Of a stretch of 64,000 nucleotides of DNA, positions 40,009 through 51,379 are shown in pieces. Positions within the stretch are counted from its first letter, which is position 1. Every line of letters starts with the position of its first letter. A program made the position numbers and the translations under genes. Source of the DNA: Prorocentrum cordatum (lineage: Eukaryota > Sar > Dinophyceae > Prorocentrales > Prorocentraceae); the NCBI GenBank assembly GCA_963575745.1, contig CAUYUJ010014604.1:62001-126000 (forward strand). Direction: 5' to 3'. Under the pieces are notes generated by a model. The model was not told where the DNA came from. It saw nothing but the letters and a program-made list of their open reading frames with translations, and did not search any database.

Positions 40009-41335
40009 CAGCCGCCATGTGCAGCAGCAGAGCGTCTCAGATATTCTTTTGTCTGTAATGCGCGAGTGCAGGCCGCATTCTTCTGTGTCGTTCTGGCCAT
40101 CGCGCCCTTGGCTCACAGAGGAGTGCGTGCGATTAGTTGAGGAGAAGAGGCGCGCTTCTGGCGCGGAATTATCCCCCCTTCCCTGCCGCCGGCGTAGTGA
40201 TGCCTTGTGCTCTGCGCGCGAGGCTTTGGTTCAGCGCGCGCGGTTGCGTCTCCGCAACATGCGCCGTGGCAGCAAGCAGTGGTGGAAACTTTCTGATTCT
40301 ATTTTGTGCAGAACAGGAAAACCCAGAAGCTCGCCTTTGAAGTATCCAGACGGATCGTGGGATATCAACAGCATAGGAAAGGCAGAGCTTTTAGCAGCAA
40401 GTTTTACTAGCAAATGGAGTTTGCCAGATACTGTGGTAAATGAGTTTTCGGTGTTTAATGCTACTTTAGTGCCGTCTGATTCGAATGCTTTTTTAAGAGC
40501 GTGGTTGCTCATTGCCAGAGCTGTGCTCCAGGAGTTGCGCTTGGACAGCGCCACTGGGCCTGATTTGGGTCCTGCTCGAGTTTTAAAGCTCTGCGCACGC
40601 GAATTAGCATTGCCAGTCTGTCTTCTTGCTCGGCAGATCATCCATTGTTTTCAGTGGCCAGCTTCGTGGCGCGTACACTGCATCTTCCCACTCCACGAGC
40701 GCCGGGCCCTGTCAGACCCAGACAACTATCGAGGTCTGCATTTCACATCGCAATTCCTTAAAGCAGTAGAACGCATCATCGGTAGCCTGTTTGTTCCGCG
40801 CCTCGAGCGTCTAGGTGTTTATGATCCGTCGCAGTTTGTTTATCGTAGCGAACATGGGGCACGAGGCGCAGTATTATTCTACGTCCTCTCCTGGCTCCTT
40901 CCTCTCTCCCTTGGCTCCCGTATCTTGCTATGCTGCTCTGATGTCTCTGGCGCTTTCGACCGAGTCGATTCTGAAATATTGTGTGCGAAGCTGCAGTCGG
41001 CTGGAGTGCCCACCCAGCTGCTGCCTCTCTTTGCCAGCTGGCTTCGCCGACGCAAGGCGCGAGTGGCGATTGGAGGCCAGCTTTCTCGCCCGTTCAGCAT
41101 GGAAAACATGGTTTTCCAGGGCACTGTTTGGGGGCCGCCTTTTTGGAACACTTTTTTCGCTGACGCTTGCGTGGCTATCCGGGCAGAGTGCTTTCAAGAG
41201 GGCATGTTTGCAGACGACCTTAATGCGTGGCGTGCTGTTTCCACGAGCGTCTCTGATGTGGGCGGTTTTTTCCTCCCTGCGCCGGTGCCGAGCGTTCCTC
41301 CACGCCTGGGGCCGCGCGAGCAGAGTACAGTTTGA
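39854..41335 (+). pseudogene. P6 ORF2 reverse transcriptase
   Basis: The meaningful part starts about 39990. It shows PWLTEECVRLVEEKRR, GSKQWWKLSDSIL, DSATGPDLGPARVL, NYRGLHFTSQ, motif A CCSDVSGAFDRVDSE, MVFQGTVWGPPFW and FADDLNAW (FADD codons at 41207-41218, about residue 452). A shift after the motif ends the frame at 41335. HAWGRASRVQFDADKGSFRI continues in the phase ending at 41402. Confidence 0.8.
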
Positions 41336-41428
41336 CGCGGACAAGGGGAGTTTTCGCATTCCGTCACGCGTGCAGCTGTTGGAGACGATTTCGAATTATT
41401 AGGTACTTGGTTCGATGCAAAGCTTCTT

Positions 41429-42075
41429 ATGTCCATGGCCGTCGACAGCTGCGTTGTGGAGTGCTCTTGGAAAATGCAACGACTACTGCGCACCAGACGT
41501 TTTCACAGCGATGCGGAATTGATCGGCCTATTGCAGGCGCCTTTTCTGTCGTGCGTTGAATGCAGGAGCTCTGCCCTGTATCATGCTTCGTTTTCTGTAT
41601 TAGCTCCTCTCGACGCTCTGCTTTCTCGCTTCCTGCGTTCGCTGAGCGTGACAGACGTGGGCGCTTTGTTCGATTTTAATCTGGCGCCCCCCTTTGCACT
41701 CGTCGTGACATAAGCATACTCGGTGTCATTCACAGAGCTGTTTTGGGACTTGGCCCTCCGTGCTTTCAGAACTTCTTTGAGCTGGGCGCGGCGCCGCCGC
41801 CGGCCAGGGTTCCCAGAAGACACGGGCGCCATCTGGTGGAGCCGCCGTTCACAGCACCTGATCTTCTATTACGTTCAGCACTTGGTGCCGTTCGCATTTA
41901 TAACCTTCTCCCTGATTCTATTGTTTCCGCTCGTGGTGTCAGCGTGTTTCAATCTCGCCGTCAAAACCTCGTGCGTGCTCGTGCGCGCCTCTTTGACGAC
42001 TGGCCGGTTTCGTTTTCCCCTCGCCTCCCGCTGGCTTCGCACCCGCTCCGTGGGTGCCGGGATTGGCGCGGTTAG
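41429..42075 (+). pseudogene. P6 ORF2 C-terminal part
   Basis: The first piece (41429-41713) reads CSWKMQRLLRTRRFHSDAEL and SLSVTDVGALFDFNLAPP. The second (from about 41705, closing 42075) reads ISILGVIHRAVLGLGPPCF and LLLRSALGAVRIYNLLPDSI. One shift near 41705 separates them. Confidence 0.75.
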
Positions 42076-42470
42076 CTCTTCCCTTCTCTCGTCTTCCCTC
42101 TTCTCCTCTCCCCTTCCCCCCCCTCCTCTCCTCCCTCGTCGTCTGCTGCCGTCGTGTCCCGCCGTCGCCTTTCGTTCGTCCGTCTTCGTGTCCCTCCCCC
42201 TCTTCTCCTTCTCCTCCCCCCCGGCCGCTCTGCGTGGAGCGCAGGGTGCGCGCGTCGCACGTCGCCTCTTCGGGGCTCGGCCCTCCCCTCTCGCTCCTTC
42301 CCCCTCCCTCCCCCCCCTGTCGTCCGTCGTCTGCTGTTGCCCCTCCTCTCCCTCCTCTTCTCCCCCCCTCTTGCTCCTCTCCTTTCCCTCCTCCTTCCTC
42401 TGCATTGTGTTTCTCTTTTTGACAGTCGTAGCCGTGCTGCCTTCACTTGACTCGAGCATGTGGTGAGATT
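42076..42470 (+). other. P6 3' UTR
   Basis: A pyrimidine tract holds the core TGCGTGGAGCGCAGGGTGCG at 42231, shared with P5. The self-complementary GGAGCGCAGG/GCGCGCG segment could form a hairpin. Confidence 0.6.
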
Positions 42471-42479
42471 CATCTGCTG

Positions 42480-42860
42480 TTACTAGATACATAGAAAAAC
42501 AAACTACACTACTACTACTACCACTACTACTACTACTACTACTACTCCTACTACTACTATCACGAATGATATCTCTACATCGACTATTATTGTTACCGCT
42601 GGCTAGGGTAGGAAATGCATGAACTTGCGAGTTAGTGCTTTCTGTCTCGTTGGGCAGCGACATAATGAACTTGCAAGTTAATACTTTTTTCCTCGTCGGC
42701 GGGGCATGAGAAGAAGTAGCTCGCAAGTTAATGCTTTTTTGTTCTGTCGGTGGAAGCATGAGAAGGTATTAACTCGCGAGTTAATACTTTCCTGGAGGTG
42801 GATGTGCATACCCTAGATGAGAAGTATCAACTCACGAGTTAATTCTTGTTTAACTCGTGA
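42480..42860. repeat. Y1: CTA microsatellite and TTAACTCGCGAGTTAA palindrome array
   Basis: CTA/CCA triplets (42509-42560) are followed by five palindromes centred at about 42627, 42673, 42723, 42776 and 42834. The fourth is perfect over 22 bp (42766-42787). Steps are 46, 50, 53 and 58 bp. A related block lies at 51340-51790. Confidence 0.85.
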
Positions 42861-43800
42861 TTCGAGTGTTGTCTTTATAGAATATATGTATACGCATACA
42901 ATGGTTCAGCGTTCTATGATCTACGATGGTATGTATGTTTTTTGTAGTGTTGTCAGAATTTAGCATCTGGTTCGCAGATTTTCACCTTTTTATAAAGTGG
43001 TATATCTTCAGATTCCGTGCGAGGCATGTCATGTTTTTTTGTTTGTTTGCAAGTTTTTTGTTCGTTTGCATCGTTGTTTTGTATAATTTAGAGCAATAGA
43101 GTATTATGGTCAGTTTTATTGTACGTAATTTTCAGATGTTTCCAGTTCGAAGATTATTTACCGTTGGTTTCGCGTTAGAGAACAGTAAGTAGATTGAGAT
43201 CAGTCTCAAATAGTTTATATGACATTTAGGACGAATTTTAGTTTATTTGCCGTGCATTCTAGTGTTAGTTTATCGTTTCTAGAATCATTATATATATAAA
43301 CAAATGTCTTCATGTGTTTCATGTGTGTCGGGTACTTTTTTTCGCGGTTTTCTCATTGTTTTGCGTTCGTGCAGAATAGCGACGCGATTTTTTCATGCCC
43401 TGCCTAGTTTGTGTTGCTACAATAGGCGCGCGGTGGTGAAGAGCAGGAGTAGAACATATCGCCAGCACAAGATATGTGTTGTCAGGGCGTTTAATATCCT
43501 ATGATGATCAGAGATTCGTATTCTGCGCGTTCAGCAGGCTTCGAAGAGGGCGATGTCGTAATTTTCAAGACAGATTTGATAAACAAAATCTCACGACTTT
43601 TTTACAGAGTGTCTGGCAGTGTAGCGCATATTTTTTTGGTTTCGATGAATACTTGAGACTAGCGTATTTATTGTTTTTTCGATTGTTGTGCCAAACAGGC
43701 AGGTAGTTCATTTTCAGGTCGAGTAAAATTACCATCAATTATCTAAACAGATAGCTAAGCATGGGTTCAGATAAACACGGAGATTACGAATGCCGCGGAT
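42861..43800. other. AT-rich spacer, no gene recognised
   Basis: No protein-like frame or repeat was found. It lies between the palindrome array and copy P7. Confidence 0.5.
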
Positions 43801-45066
43801 TCCGTGAAGTTTGACATCGGCTTGCTCAAGCTCTGCGTTCTTCATTTCGAGTCTTTCCCGCCGAGTTTATTGACCGGCCGGCGCATGCAGTTAGCGAGCG
43901 CGATCTTTCTGATCCTGGTTTTCTTTTCGAAGCTTGTTCTGGAGCCATTATTTCCCAGAGCCGAGAAATGCGCAGAAAGTTTTGTTACATTCAATTTGCC
44001 ACGGAACAGGGCGTTCGATTTTCTGTCCTTTGCTGGAGGCATGGGGAGCCATATTCAGATTGCGAGCGGTTCTCGCGTTGTGTTCAAACCAGCCAAATCG
44101 AAGATGCGCAACGCGCAATTGGGTCACTCGTGAGGCCGAGAGAAAAATTTAAGGCCCGGGTCCTTCGCATCACAGTCTCGGCTTATTGGAAATCTCGATC
44201 CGTCAGCGTAGGCAATGCGCCGGCGTTTAAGCAGCAGCAGCTGGCGATTTGACCGGCAATTTCTCTGCGCAGCTTGGCGATTTGTCGATTTAGGATGGGT
44301 CAGGTCGCGCGCAGTTTTGTTCATTCCCCAATTTTTCTTTTTGCGTCTGTTCCCGCCCTTCATTTTGTGAGAAACGTGCGGCTCCCTCCACGTCGTTTCA
44401 GACGACGCGGTCTGAGCCCTCCGTCACTGCGCCAGACTACGTCCTTCAGTCTGCTTTTGGGATGGTTTAAGTTGATAGCCGGTTCCCAACGGTTTCGCTC
44501 TTTTGGTCTATCTTCCCTTCCTTCCCTCTCTTCCCCCCTCCCTTCCCCTTCTCTTTCCTCCCTCCTTCTCCCTCCCTGCCCCTCTCTCCCTGTCTGCTGC
44601 TGTTTTGTCCCGCCGTCGCTTTCGCGTGTTATCCTGCTGCTTGTTGCTGTCGTCTGTCGCCCCCTCTCTTTCTCGCCTTCTTCTCCCCCCAGGTCTTGTA
44701 CGCTGCGCGGTGCGCAGTGGGGATTTTTTAAGGTTATGCGCGTTCGGCGCTTCCCGCTCCTTCTCGTTCTCGTCGCTCCCTTCCATTGTTGTGTTCTGCT
44801 GCTCCTCCTCCCTCCCGCCCTCCCTTCTCTCTCCCCGTCCCCTTCCCTCCCTTCTTCTCCTTCCTTCCCTCCCTCTCTCTCGTTCCTCTCTTCGCGTCTG
44901 GCTATGCGTATGGCAGTGATTCGAAGCATCTATCTGCCGCGCGCTCGGCCAGATTCGTTTTTGATGCTTTCCGGAAGACGTGGGTGCACATCCATCTCCA
45001 GTTTCCCCAGCCCGTCTCCTGCGTGTTCTGCCCTTCGCCGTGCAATTTTTTAACTGATATTCAGAC
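43801..45066 (+). mobile_element. LINE family P, copy P7 (ORF2 deleted)
   Basis: The C-terminal part of ORF1 (43801-44450) passes directly into the pyrimidine-rich 3' UTR (44510-45060), leaving out the endonuclease and polymerase. ORF1 words are CYIQFATEQG, then AYWKSRSVSVGNAPAFKQ, matching SYVQFASERD and DWKSRVVTVDAVPAFKQ of P6, and RFRRRGL matching RFRRRGP. The UTR core GTACGCTGCGCGGTGCGCAG is at 44698. Confidence 0.7.
43804..44252 (+). pseudogene. P7 ORF1 C-terminal fragment
   Basis: At least two phases are needed to follow the homology: 43804-44133 for the start and 43968-44252 for FCYIQFATEQGVRF and KSRSVSVGNAPAFKQQQL. There is no start region. The product, if any, would be non-functional. 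Confidence 0.6.
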
Positions 45067-45640
45067 TTGAGTTTATGTGAGAAAACCTTATTGTTCCGAG
45101 GCTGTAAAACATGAAAAATGAAAAAATAATAGTACTAAAACAAGTTCGGGCAACTAGATACTTTGGATTAGCGCATCTGATTATGTCATTTCGACTGCTG
45201 TGACGAGCAGCTGTGTAGGTCAGCTCCAGTTCCAGTTTAGTCAAGCAGACCTGCCAATCTCTGAAAATTTAGCAGTGTAACTAGTTTTTTCGGACCCAGC
45301 TCTGGTAGCAGACCGAGTGCAGGCATCTAGATACTCTAGACTAGCACGCGATATTGTCCGATTGCTATGCCAAACAACTCTGTAGCTGATCTGCAGCTCG
45401 AGTTAAGTCAAGAAGCGCATCATCATCTCAAAAAAAAATAGAAGATTACACATAGTTTTGCGGACCCAGCTCTGGTAGCAGACCGAGTTCAGTCATCTAG
45501 ATACTGAAGACGAACGCGCCCGACCATTCTAGATGGATCAGGTGTGCCTGCCAGCTCTGTAGCTTTCCTACAGCTCGAGTTAAGGAAGACGCAACACAGC
45601 CGATTCCGTTCCTATGCTTTTTGGCAGTGATCAGTATCAG
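45067..45640. repeat. ~170-bp tandem repeat, three units
   Basis: CGGACCCAGCTCTGGTAGCA occurs at 45291 and 45461, 170 bp apart. The CATCTAGATACT and CTCGAGTTAAG(T/G) parts recur with the same spacing, and an older unit lies at about 45150-45245. No frame is present. Confidence 0.8.
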
Positions 45641-45667
45641 ATCGGCCTGAGATTAGGATGGCGATCA

Positions 45668-45775
45668 TTTTTTTTTTTTTTTTTTTTTGGTGTGTGTGTA
45701 TATATATATATATAAAAGTAAACACCACATATATATGTATATGCATATATATATATATATGTATATACTATAAAA
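45668..45775. repeat. poly-T, GT and TA microsatellite
   Basis: T20 at about 45669-45688 is followed by GTGTGTGTA and TATATA runs, interrupted by AAAGTAAACACCACA. Confidence 0.95.
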
Positions 45776-46229
45776 TATTGTACAACAAAAAGTTCTGCAT
45801 GAGAGTAGGCGTCATGTTCCACGTGGCCTTCGCCTTGAAATTTCTTGGTTTCTTCTCTCGTTGCGCGGTTTTCACATGTAATGTTGTTCGGGGCTTGTGG
45901 GCAGATATGGTGGGCGATTTCATTTTCCGCGGCGTCGTTTTGCGTGTGCGTGGTATTGTATATAGCGAACCTTGCGCGCCAGTTCTCTGTGTTTCGAATG
46001 TTGTTTTGTTGTTTGTCGGCCTTCTGTACAGCAGATTTTTTTATGCTTGGCGCGTGCTGATGATTCGGAGATATCTCCTCTGACAGCCAGGCGAGTTTTT
46101 GTTTTTCTTTTTTATTCCTTTTATTGTTTTTGTTATTCCTTTTTCTCGTTCTTGTTTCTTCCCAGGTCCAGGCGTTGGGGTTGCGGTTTCCTTGCTCTTT
46201 TTTCCCTTTTCCCCTCTTGTCTGCAGGCT
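45776..46229. other. no gene recognised; possible leader of P8
   Basis: T-rich sequence without a recognised frame. It lies where a family P leader would be expected, but the P4/P6 leader motif was not found. Confidence 0.4.
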
Positions 46230-46317
46230 CCTGTCGGTCGTTGTTGTCTGGTAGAAATTGTGGTTCGGCGGTCATCCTGGGGCGATCGCGTCACGTTTGT
46301 TCTACGCAGTAGTGACA

Positions 46318-47437
46318 TGTCTGGTTTTGTTGCTGCCGCGCTTCCGGAGCGGACGGACGTGCAGGGTATTTTTTCGCTGAGGGTGGTGAAGACGGCGGAA
46401 TGGGACCTCTCCGCCGACCCCCCGACCGCGCCAACGCCGCGAAGGCCGTTTCGCGCGCTCGCCCGGAGGAACTCACGAGCAAAAGTGATCGCGCACAGAC
46501 GATTTCATGCATGGCTTGCAAGATGACGCACAAGAAGAGTTTGCCGTTGCGCCCACCATCCCTGGGCGTTGGCAGGCAGCGCAGAGCCGAGCGCCGTTGC
46601 CTCTGCAGCCGCTGCTCCCCGAGCTGGCCCTGTGGATGGCAGTTCCGGTGCATGGGCTCTTCGGGTGGCGTGCGTGCGGCTCCCGGAACGGGCCCTACGG
46701 GTGGTCGTTCCGGCTCTGAGCTGAGCGCCTGCAGCTCCCGGGGCTTGCCCTGAGGGTGGCAGTCCTGGTGCGGCTCCGCCTGCCATGGCGTCGAGCAGTG
46801 CATCGCCCTTTGCGTCTGCTTCGATGGGCGAGAAGCTCACGTTCATTTTGCAAAACATGACCATGAAGGACCAGGTCGCATGAAATCGATCTTGCCGAGA
46901 GTATCGCAGGATGAAAGAACGGCATTCGTTGCGGAGGAAATCCCGGCGTCTGTCGTTCCCATGAGGGGCGATATGGCTGAGCTACGTGGTCGTCATTCTG
47001 CTGTTGAGGTCCGCGCCTGGACGTCTAGTTCGGGTGAATTCTCTAGGCAGCAGCGTCAGCTTATAAATTCAGTTGACACAGCCAACCGCCATATTGCCTT
47101 GGCAGGGTTTTCTGCCGCTCTCTCTTTCGACAGTCGCACGAGAAGAATCGAGCAGTTTGTAAGCTCTTTCAGTGACGTTCCAGGCCATGGGGTTGGACAT
47201 TTCATGCAGGGCCCCCGGAACGCTCAGACGGTGTCCAAGGCGTCGTGCGTTGAGTCCAGTAGTGAAGCAGATCGCGATCAGTTTTTCGAGCGTAGCAAAA
47301 ACGCGGTTTTGAAATCTGTCGCTGGAGTTGTACAAGTGCGCAAAGCCAGAACGAAGTTCAATAAGCACGGAGACTGGGCTCTTCTGAAAGCGAACGATGC
47401 TTCAAAGATCGCTGCGCCAGGCAAGACCGTCGAATGA
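46318..47437 (+). pseudogene. P8 ORF1
   Basis: ATGTCTGGTTTTG at 46318 is the family start. The head is frameshifted. The frame from 46880 carries VVPMRGDMAELRGRHSAVEV, ALAGFSAALSFDSRTRRIEQ, then HFMQGPRNAQTVSKASCVES and VRKARTKFNKHGDWALLKA. These align with IPFAGFDTSDPCKRVED, HFSSGLRNSQQMSKASYVQF and RLNAARDWALRES of P6. The FSSRL repeats are not visible in this copy. Confidence 0.65.
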
Positions 47438-47549
47438 GATCTTAAGAATCGCATCGCGCAGTTGGAGGGCGCCGGAGTTTTCGAGCAGTCCAAGGCGGAT
47501 TTCGAGGGTGTATTTCTGCTCCGCTTTACGAAAATATCCTTGAAATAGG

Positions 47550-48600
47550 GGAATTGGGGGGGTGCTCATTTGCGTCGCTTCTTCCCTGCCCTCTCTACCC
47601 GCGCCCTCCGCGCAGCGGATTGCGAGCGGTCCCCGGTTTATGCAGTTTCTTTTCTTTTCTGCCGTCGGGGTCCCAGATCCTTGGCGTCGTTTGAAAGACG
47701 ATTGAATTGGTTTCTGGGTGCTACTTATGCGGGCGGTTGTCCCGCGAGCGCCGTTCGGGGTAACGGTGCGAATGTCCCTCCTCCGTGCCTGTCTTCCTTT
47801 CCTCCTCGTCCGTCCTTGGGCCTGCGGAGTTTGCGTGAATTTTATCCCGTGCTTTATTCTTTTCCACCTCGGGATGGTTGCCGTGGCGATGCCCGGCCCG
47901 GGCCATCGTTTGATTGGACGAATCTCATTGTTAAGTGCACAAAGACGAATAGTATGCGTATCTTCATTTTCTTACTTCCTGTCTTCTCTTGATTTGTCTG
48001 ACAGAGACGTGGCTTGACGAGTCGGTGTTGCAGCCGTATATTGTCGGTTATTTTATTGTCGCCCGTCGAGGCCGGGGCGGTGCGGGCGGTGGCGTTGCTA
48101 TTTTTCGCGCGGGATTCGGCTGCTGATTCTTGTTCCGTCTTTCCATGTTTTCATTCTGCAGAGCGTGTCTGGATTTTAATGCACGCAGAATCTGGGCCTA
48201 TTTTGATTTGTTGTTGGTATCGTCGTCCTTGTCATGGAGAGACGCACTCAGGCGCGCTCTATAGATGCGCTCGGTGAAGAATGGGTTTCTTTCGTTGAGC
48301 AGGGCGTCGGTGCAATCATAACATTGGAATGCGTGCATCAAAAGCGTTGGCTTCGTTTGAGAAGTCATGTTTCTCCCGGGGGCACGGCTCTGAAAAATTG
48401 GTGCCTGCAGCAAGGTTTTCGGGGGTGCACTCGCGCCCCCGCTCGCGGCCTTCACTTCTGCGACCTTCTGTAGTCTGATGTGCCAGAATTGCTCGCAACC
48501 ACAGTGCTGGCGGAAGTATTCGATCACAATGCGACGTTGTGTTCAGTCTGTATGCCGCCGATTATTTTCGAGCATAGCGAGCGGCGTTTGTGGCATTTTC
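47550..48600 (+). pseudogene. P8 ORF2 endonuclease remnant
   Basis: Only scattered blocks survive. VSPGGTALKNWCLQQGF, then APARGLHFCDLL (48370-48473), match SITPEGSVLKNWAQETGLF and PTRGPYLIDLLF of P6. The catalytic GDFN motif is not readable and stops are frequent. Confidence 0.55.
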
Positions 48601-48648
48601 AAGACGCCGATTGGTTTTCTATTGATCGACGCTCTGTAAGCAGGACTG

Positions 48649-49718
48649 GTGTTGGATAGACAACTCGACGTCTCACATAGTTGTGTCTGTTTTAATTCAG
48701 ATGTTGATGCATATTATGACTTTGCACATTCCGTCTGCGCAGCAGAATGCGCAAGTCTCGCGCCCATGGGTAACAGACGAGTGCGTACAAGCCGTTCGCG
48801 TAAAGCGGCGCGCTGCTGGCACGATCTCTTTCCCGGCCGCCGTCGCGAATTGCAGTGCCGCTATGTTGAGTGCTTTCCAACTGCATGCGAATCGCACTCG
48901 CAAGAAGCCTCGTGGTTTCGGCCGAGATATCAAGAAATGGTGGGAAGTTTCGCGCCAGCGCTTGTGCTATGTCCATAAGCCTACCTCCTCTCCTGTGAAG
49001 CGACCTGATGGCGCGTGGGCTCTCCCAGCGTCAGCAGGTCTTCTCAGCGCGCGACCTGATGGCGCCGAGGCAGATCTTCTCGCATGAGCATTCAGTCAAA
49101 AATTGCGATTATCGTTCCTGTCGTAAATGAGTTTTCTGATTGTTCTTCTGTTGTCATTTAGCGGAGGAGATGGCGAGCTTGCGTTATTCGTGCGAGGTCC
49201 GCTCGTGCCGCGCTGTCCTCTCTCCGGCAGGACAGCGGTGCGGGCCCCGATCTTCCGCCGGCCAGAGTTTGAAAACAGTGTTCTGCCAGTCTGGCCGTGC
49301 CTGTTGCTAAGCTCGCCCGTCTGATTTTAAGATCAAGTCAGTGGCCGCTGCCTTGGGGGGAGGATTGGGTTCATCCTCTCTACAAAAAGTTAGCTGCAAG
49401 TTGTCCTGAGAATTTCCGGGGCGCCCAGCTGACCGCGTAGCCTTCAACTTGACAGATTTGGTGCGTACGGCGCCCGTCAATTCGCATGTGTTCTGGCCGG
49501 GGGGCCCGCGACGCAGTGCTATATTTTGTTTTACAATGCATCAGTTCTCTCTGTTCTGGTCGCCGTGTCCTCCTGTGTTGCTCGTGCGTCAGCGGCGCCT
49601 TCGGTCGAGTAGACATGCCGCGTCTGCTTGCGAAGCTGCGTGGCTTCTCCGTCCCGGAGAGCATGCTCGGTGTCCTCGCTAGCTGGCTGGAGCAGCGCAC
49701 GGCGCGGGTAATTGTTCA

Positions 49719-49761
<43 letters not shown>

Positions 49762-50740
49762 TGTTGCCGTGGTGCGCATGGGGGGCATGATCTAGTGCCA
49801 GGCCCGCCGCTTTGGAATGCATTCTCTGGGCCACGGGATTTGAAGAATTTGTTTATGTAGACGACCTGAATGCGATCCACTCGGTCGAAAACAGTGTTAC
49901 AGGCGACCAAGCGCACCGCATGGCGGCCGAGTGTCAGACGTCTCTTCACCGCTGGGGCGCTGCAAACAGGGTCGTTTTTGTTCCTGGCAAGGAGAGTGCA
50001 CGCATACTGTCTCGCAGCCGGCGTTGGGGCGATCCTTTCAAGCTTTTGGGTCTTGTATCAAATGCGCGGTTGCTAATGCATGAAGCCATTCTGGCATGTG
50101 TTTCTGACGGTGCATGGAAAATCCACAGTCTGCTTCGCGGCCGCAGATGTTATATTTTTGCCGACGTACTCTTGCTATACAAGGCCCAAGTTTTACCTGC
50201 CATCGAGTATAGGACTTGTGCATTCGATTTCGCTTCTTCCTCTGCTCTCGCTCTCCTGGACGCCATTCAATACAGTTCTCTTCGTTGTTTGGGTAGTTCT
50301 GATCTCGTCGCCCTCAATCATTTTGCTTTGGCTCCGCTGTGCGCAGGAAGAGACATCGCAATGCTTGGGATTATTAATCTTTCCGTGCGTGGCCTTAGTC
50401 CTGGTCACTTCGCTGCCTTCTTTCGCCCTGCACCCCCGCTCCTTCCCCGCCCCCTTCGTCGCCGCTCCCAGCGCCGGGCTGGCCCCGTCCAGCTTCGCGC
50501 CCCTGATTTTGCCCGTCGCTCCGTGTTAGGCATTGTCAGCGTCTATGATCTCCTCCCAGACAGCGCAGTCGCTGCTCCGTCCGCTCACGATTTTCAATAT
50601 TGCCTGCAAGCTTTTATGCATGATGTGGCGAACTCCGGCCCCGATAAGGCAGATTTCTCCAGCTGCCGTGTCCCGCTCGCGCGTCGCCGCCTGCGCAGCT
50701 GCACGGGCGGGCTTCCTCCCGTTTTATCTCAGTTTTTCCT
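48649..50740 (+). pseudogene. P8 ORF2 reverse transcriptase remnant
   Basis: Linker: SRPWVTDECVQAVRVKRRAA, then DIKKWWEVSRQRL (48683-49087). Palm in 49486-49860: GRGARDAVLYFVLQ and motif A as CSCVSGAFGRVD, where the catalytic Asp is Cys. A 41-nt G run (49719-49759) then replaces the segment before MVFQG. The next frame (49812) has PPLWN in another phase and motif C as YVDDLNAI (codons 49854-49865). It continues ALAPLCAGRDIAMLGIINLS and runs on into the 3' UTR to 51134. Loss of motif A Asp makes it inactive. Confidence 0.75.
49719..49759 (+). repeat. 41-nt G run inside P8 reverse transcriptase
   Basis: An uninterrupted run of 41 G sits where P6 and P2 encode the Gly-Gly before the FSRP/FSRL segment. 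It probably grew from a GGGGG seed by slippage. G-quadruplex potential is obvious. Runs of this length are also prone to assembly error. Confidence 0.95.
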
Positions 50741-51270
50741 TCTCGTCCTTGCCCTCCCTCTCTCCCTTCCCTCCTTCCCACTCCCTTCCCTTCCCTCTCC
50801 CCTCTCCTTGCGTGCTGCCTGTCGTCATCCGTCTTCCTCCTCTCCTCGGCTCCTCCGCCCCGTGCTGGTTCTGAGCGGTGCTCGGTCCGCAGGCGCTTTT
50901 CTCGCCCGGCGCGTCCGGCGCTTCCCGCTCCTTTCTTTTCTTGCTCCCTCCCTGCTTGCATTGCTCCGCTGCTCCCTTCCTTCTCCCCCCCTCTGTCCCT
51001 CTCCCTTCCTGTTCCCTCTCTTCCTCCCTCTTCCTTCCACTTCTCCCTGGTGTTTCGCCGAATTTTGCTGGCCCCTCCAGCCGGCGTTCGGCCGTCCGTG
51101 CTGTTTCCGAGCGATCTGGAAATTTGCGGCGTGATTTTTTTTGGCTTTTCCCTCGTCTTCCCCCCTTCTACCCCCCGCCACTTTTGAATGTTATAGTAAC
51201 TTTCTAGTGCGTTCAGATTATGTTGAGCCTTCAGTGCGGCTTGGTTCTTCCGTGGCGAGGTGCGTATTGG
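50741..51270 (+). other. P8 3' UTR
   Basis: A pyrimidine tract carries the core GGTTCTGAGCGGTGCTCGG at 50868, identical to P2 and P3 although the terminus is of the P1 type. The core and terminus therefore do not sort together across copies. Confidence 0.7.
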
Positions 51271-51299
51271 ATATTTTACATAATTCTTTTGTATTAGTA

Positions 51300-51346
51300 C
51301 CGACCTTTGTCTTATGTAGCACTACTACTATTAACTTTTCCTCCTC

Positions 51347-51379
<33 letters not shown>

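Larger units (their letters stand above)
37016..42470 (+). mobile_element. LINE family P, copy P6 (most complete)
   Basis: All parts are present: a GC-rich leader, ORF1, endonuclease, reverse transcriptase, C-terminal tail and pyrimidine-rich 3' UTR. At least four frameshifts break ORF2 (about 39275, 40000, 41270 and 41705). The 3' end gives way to a CTA microsatellite at 42509 with no A run, only ATAGAAAAAC at 42491. The left limit is set by a change from T-rich to GC-rich DNA and is approximate. Confidence 0.75.
46230..51270 (+). mobile_element. LINE family P, copy P8 (complete layout, heavily decayed)
   Basis: ORF1, endonuclease, reverse transcriptase and 3' UTR are in order, with many shifts and stops. 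The 3' end GGCGAGGTGCGTATTGG (51257) matches the P1 terminus, so P1 and P8 form one subfamily. A CTA microsatellite follows, as after P6. Confidence 0.75.
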
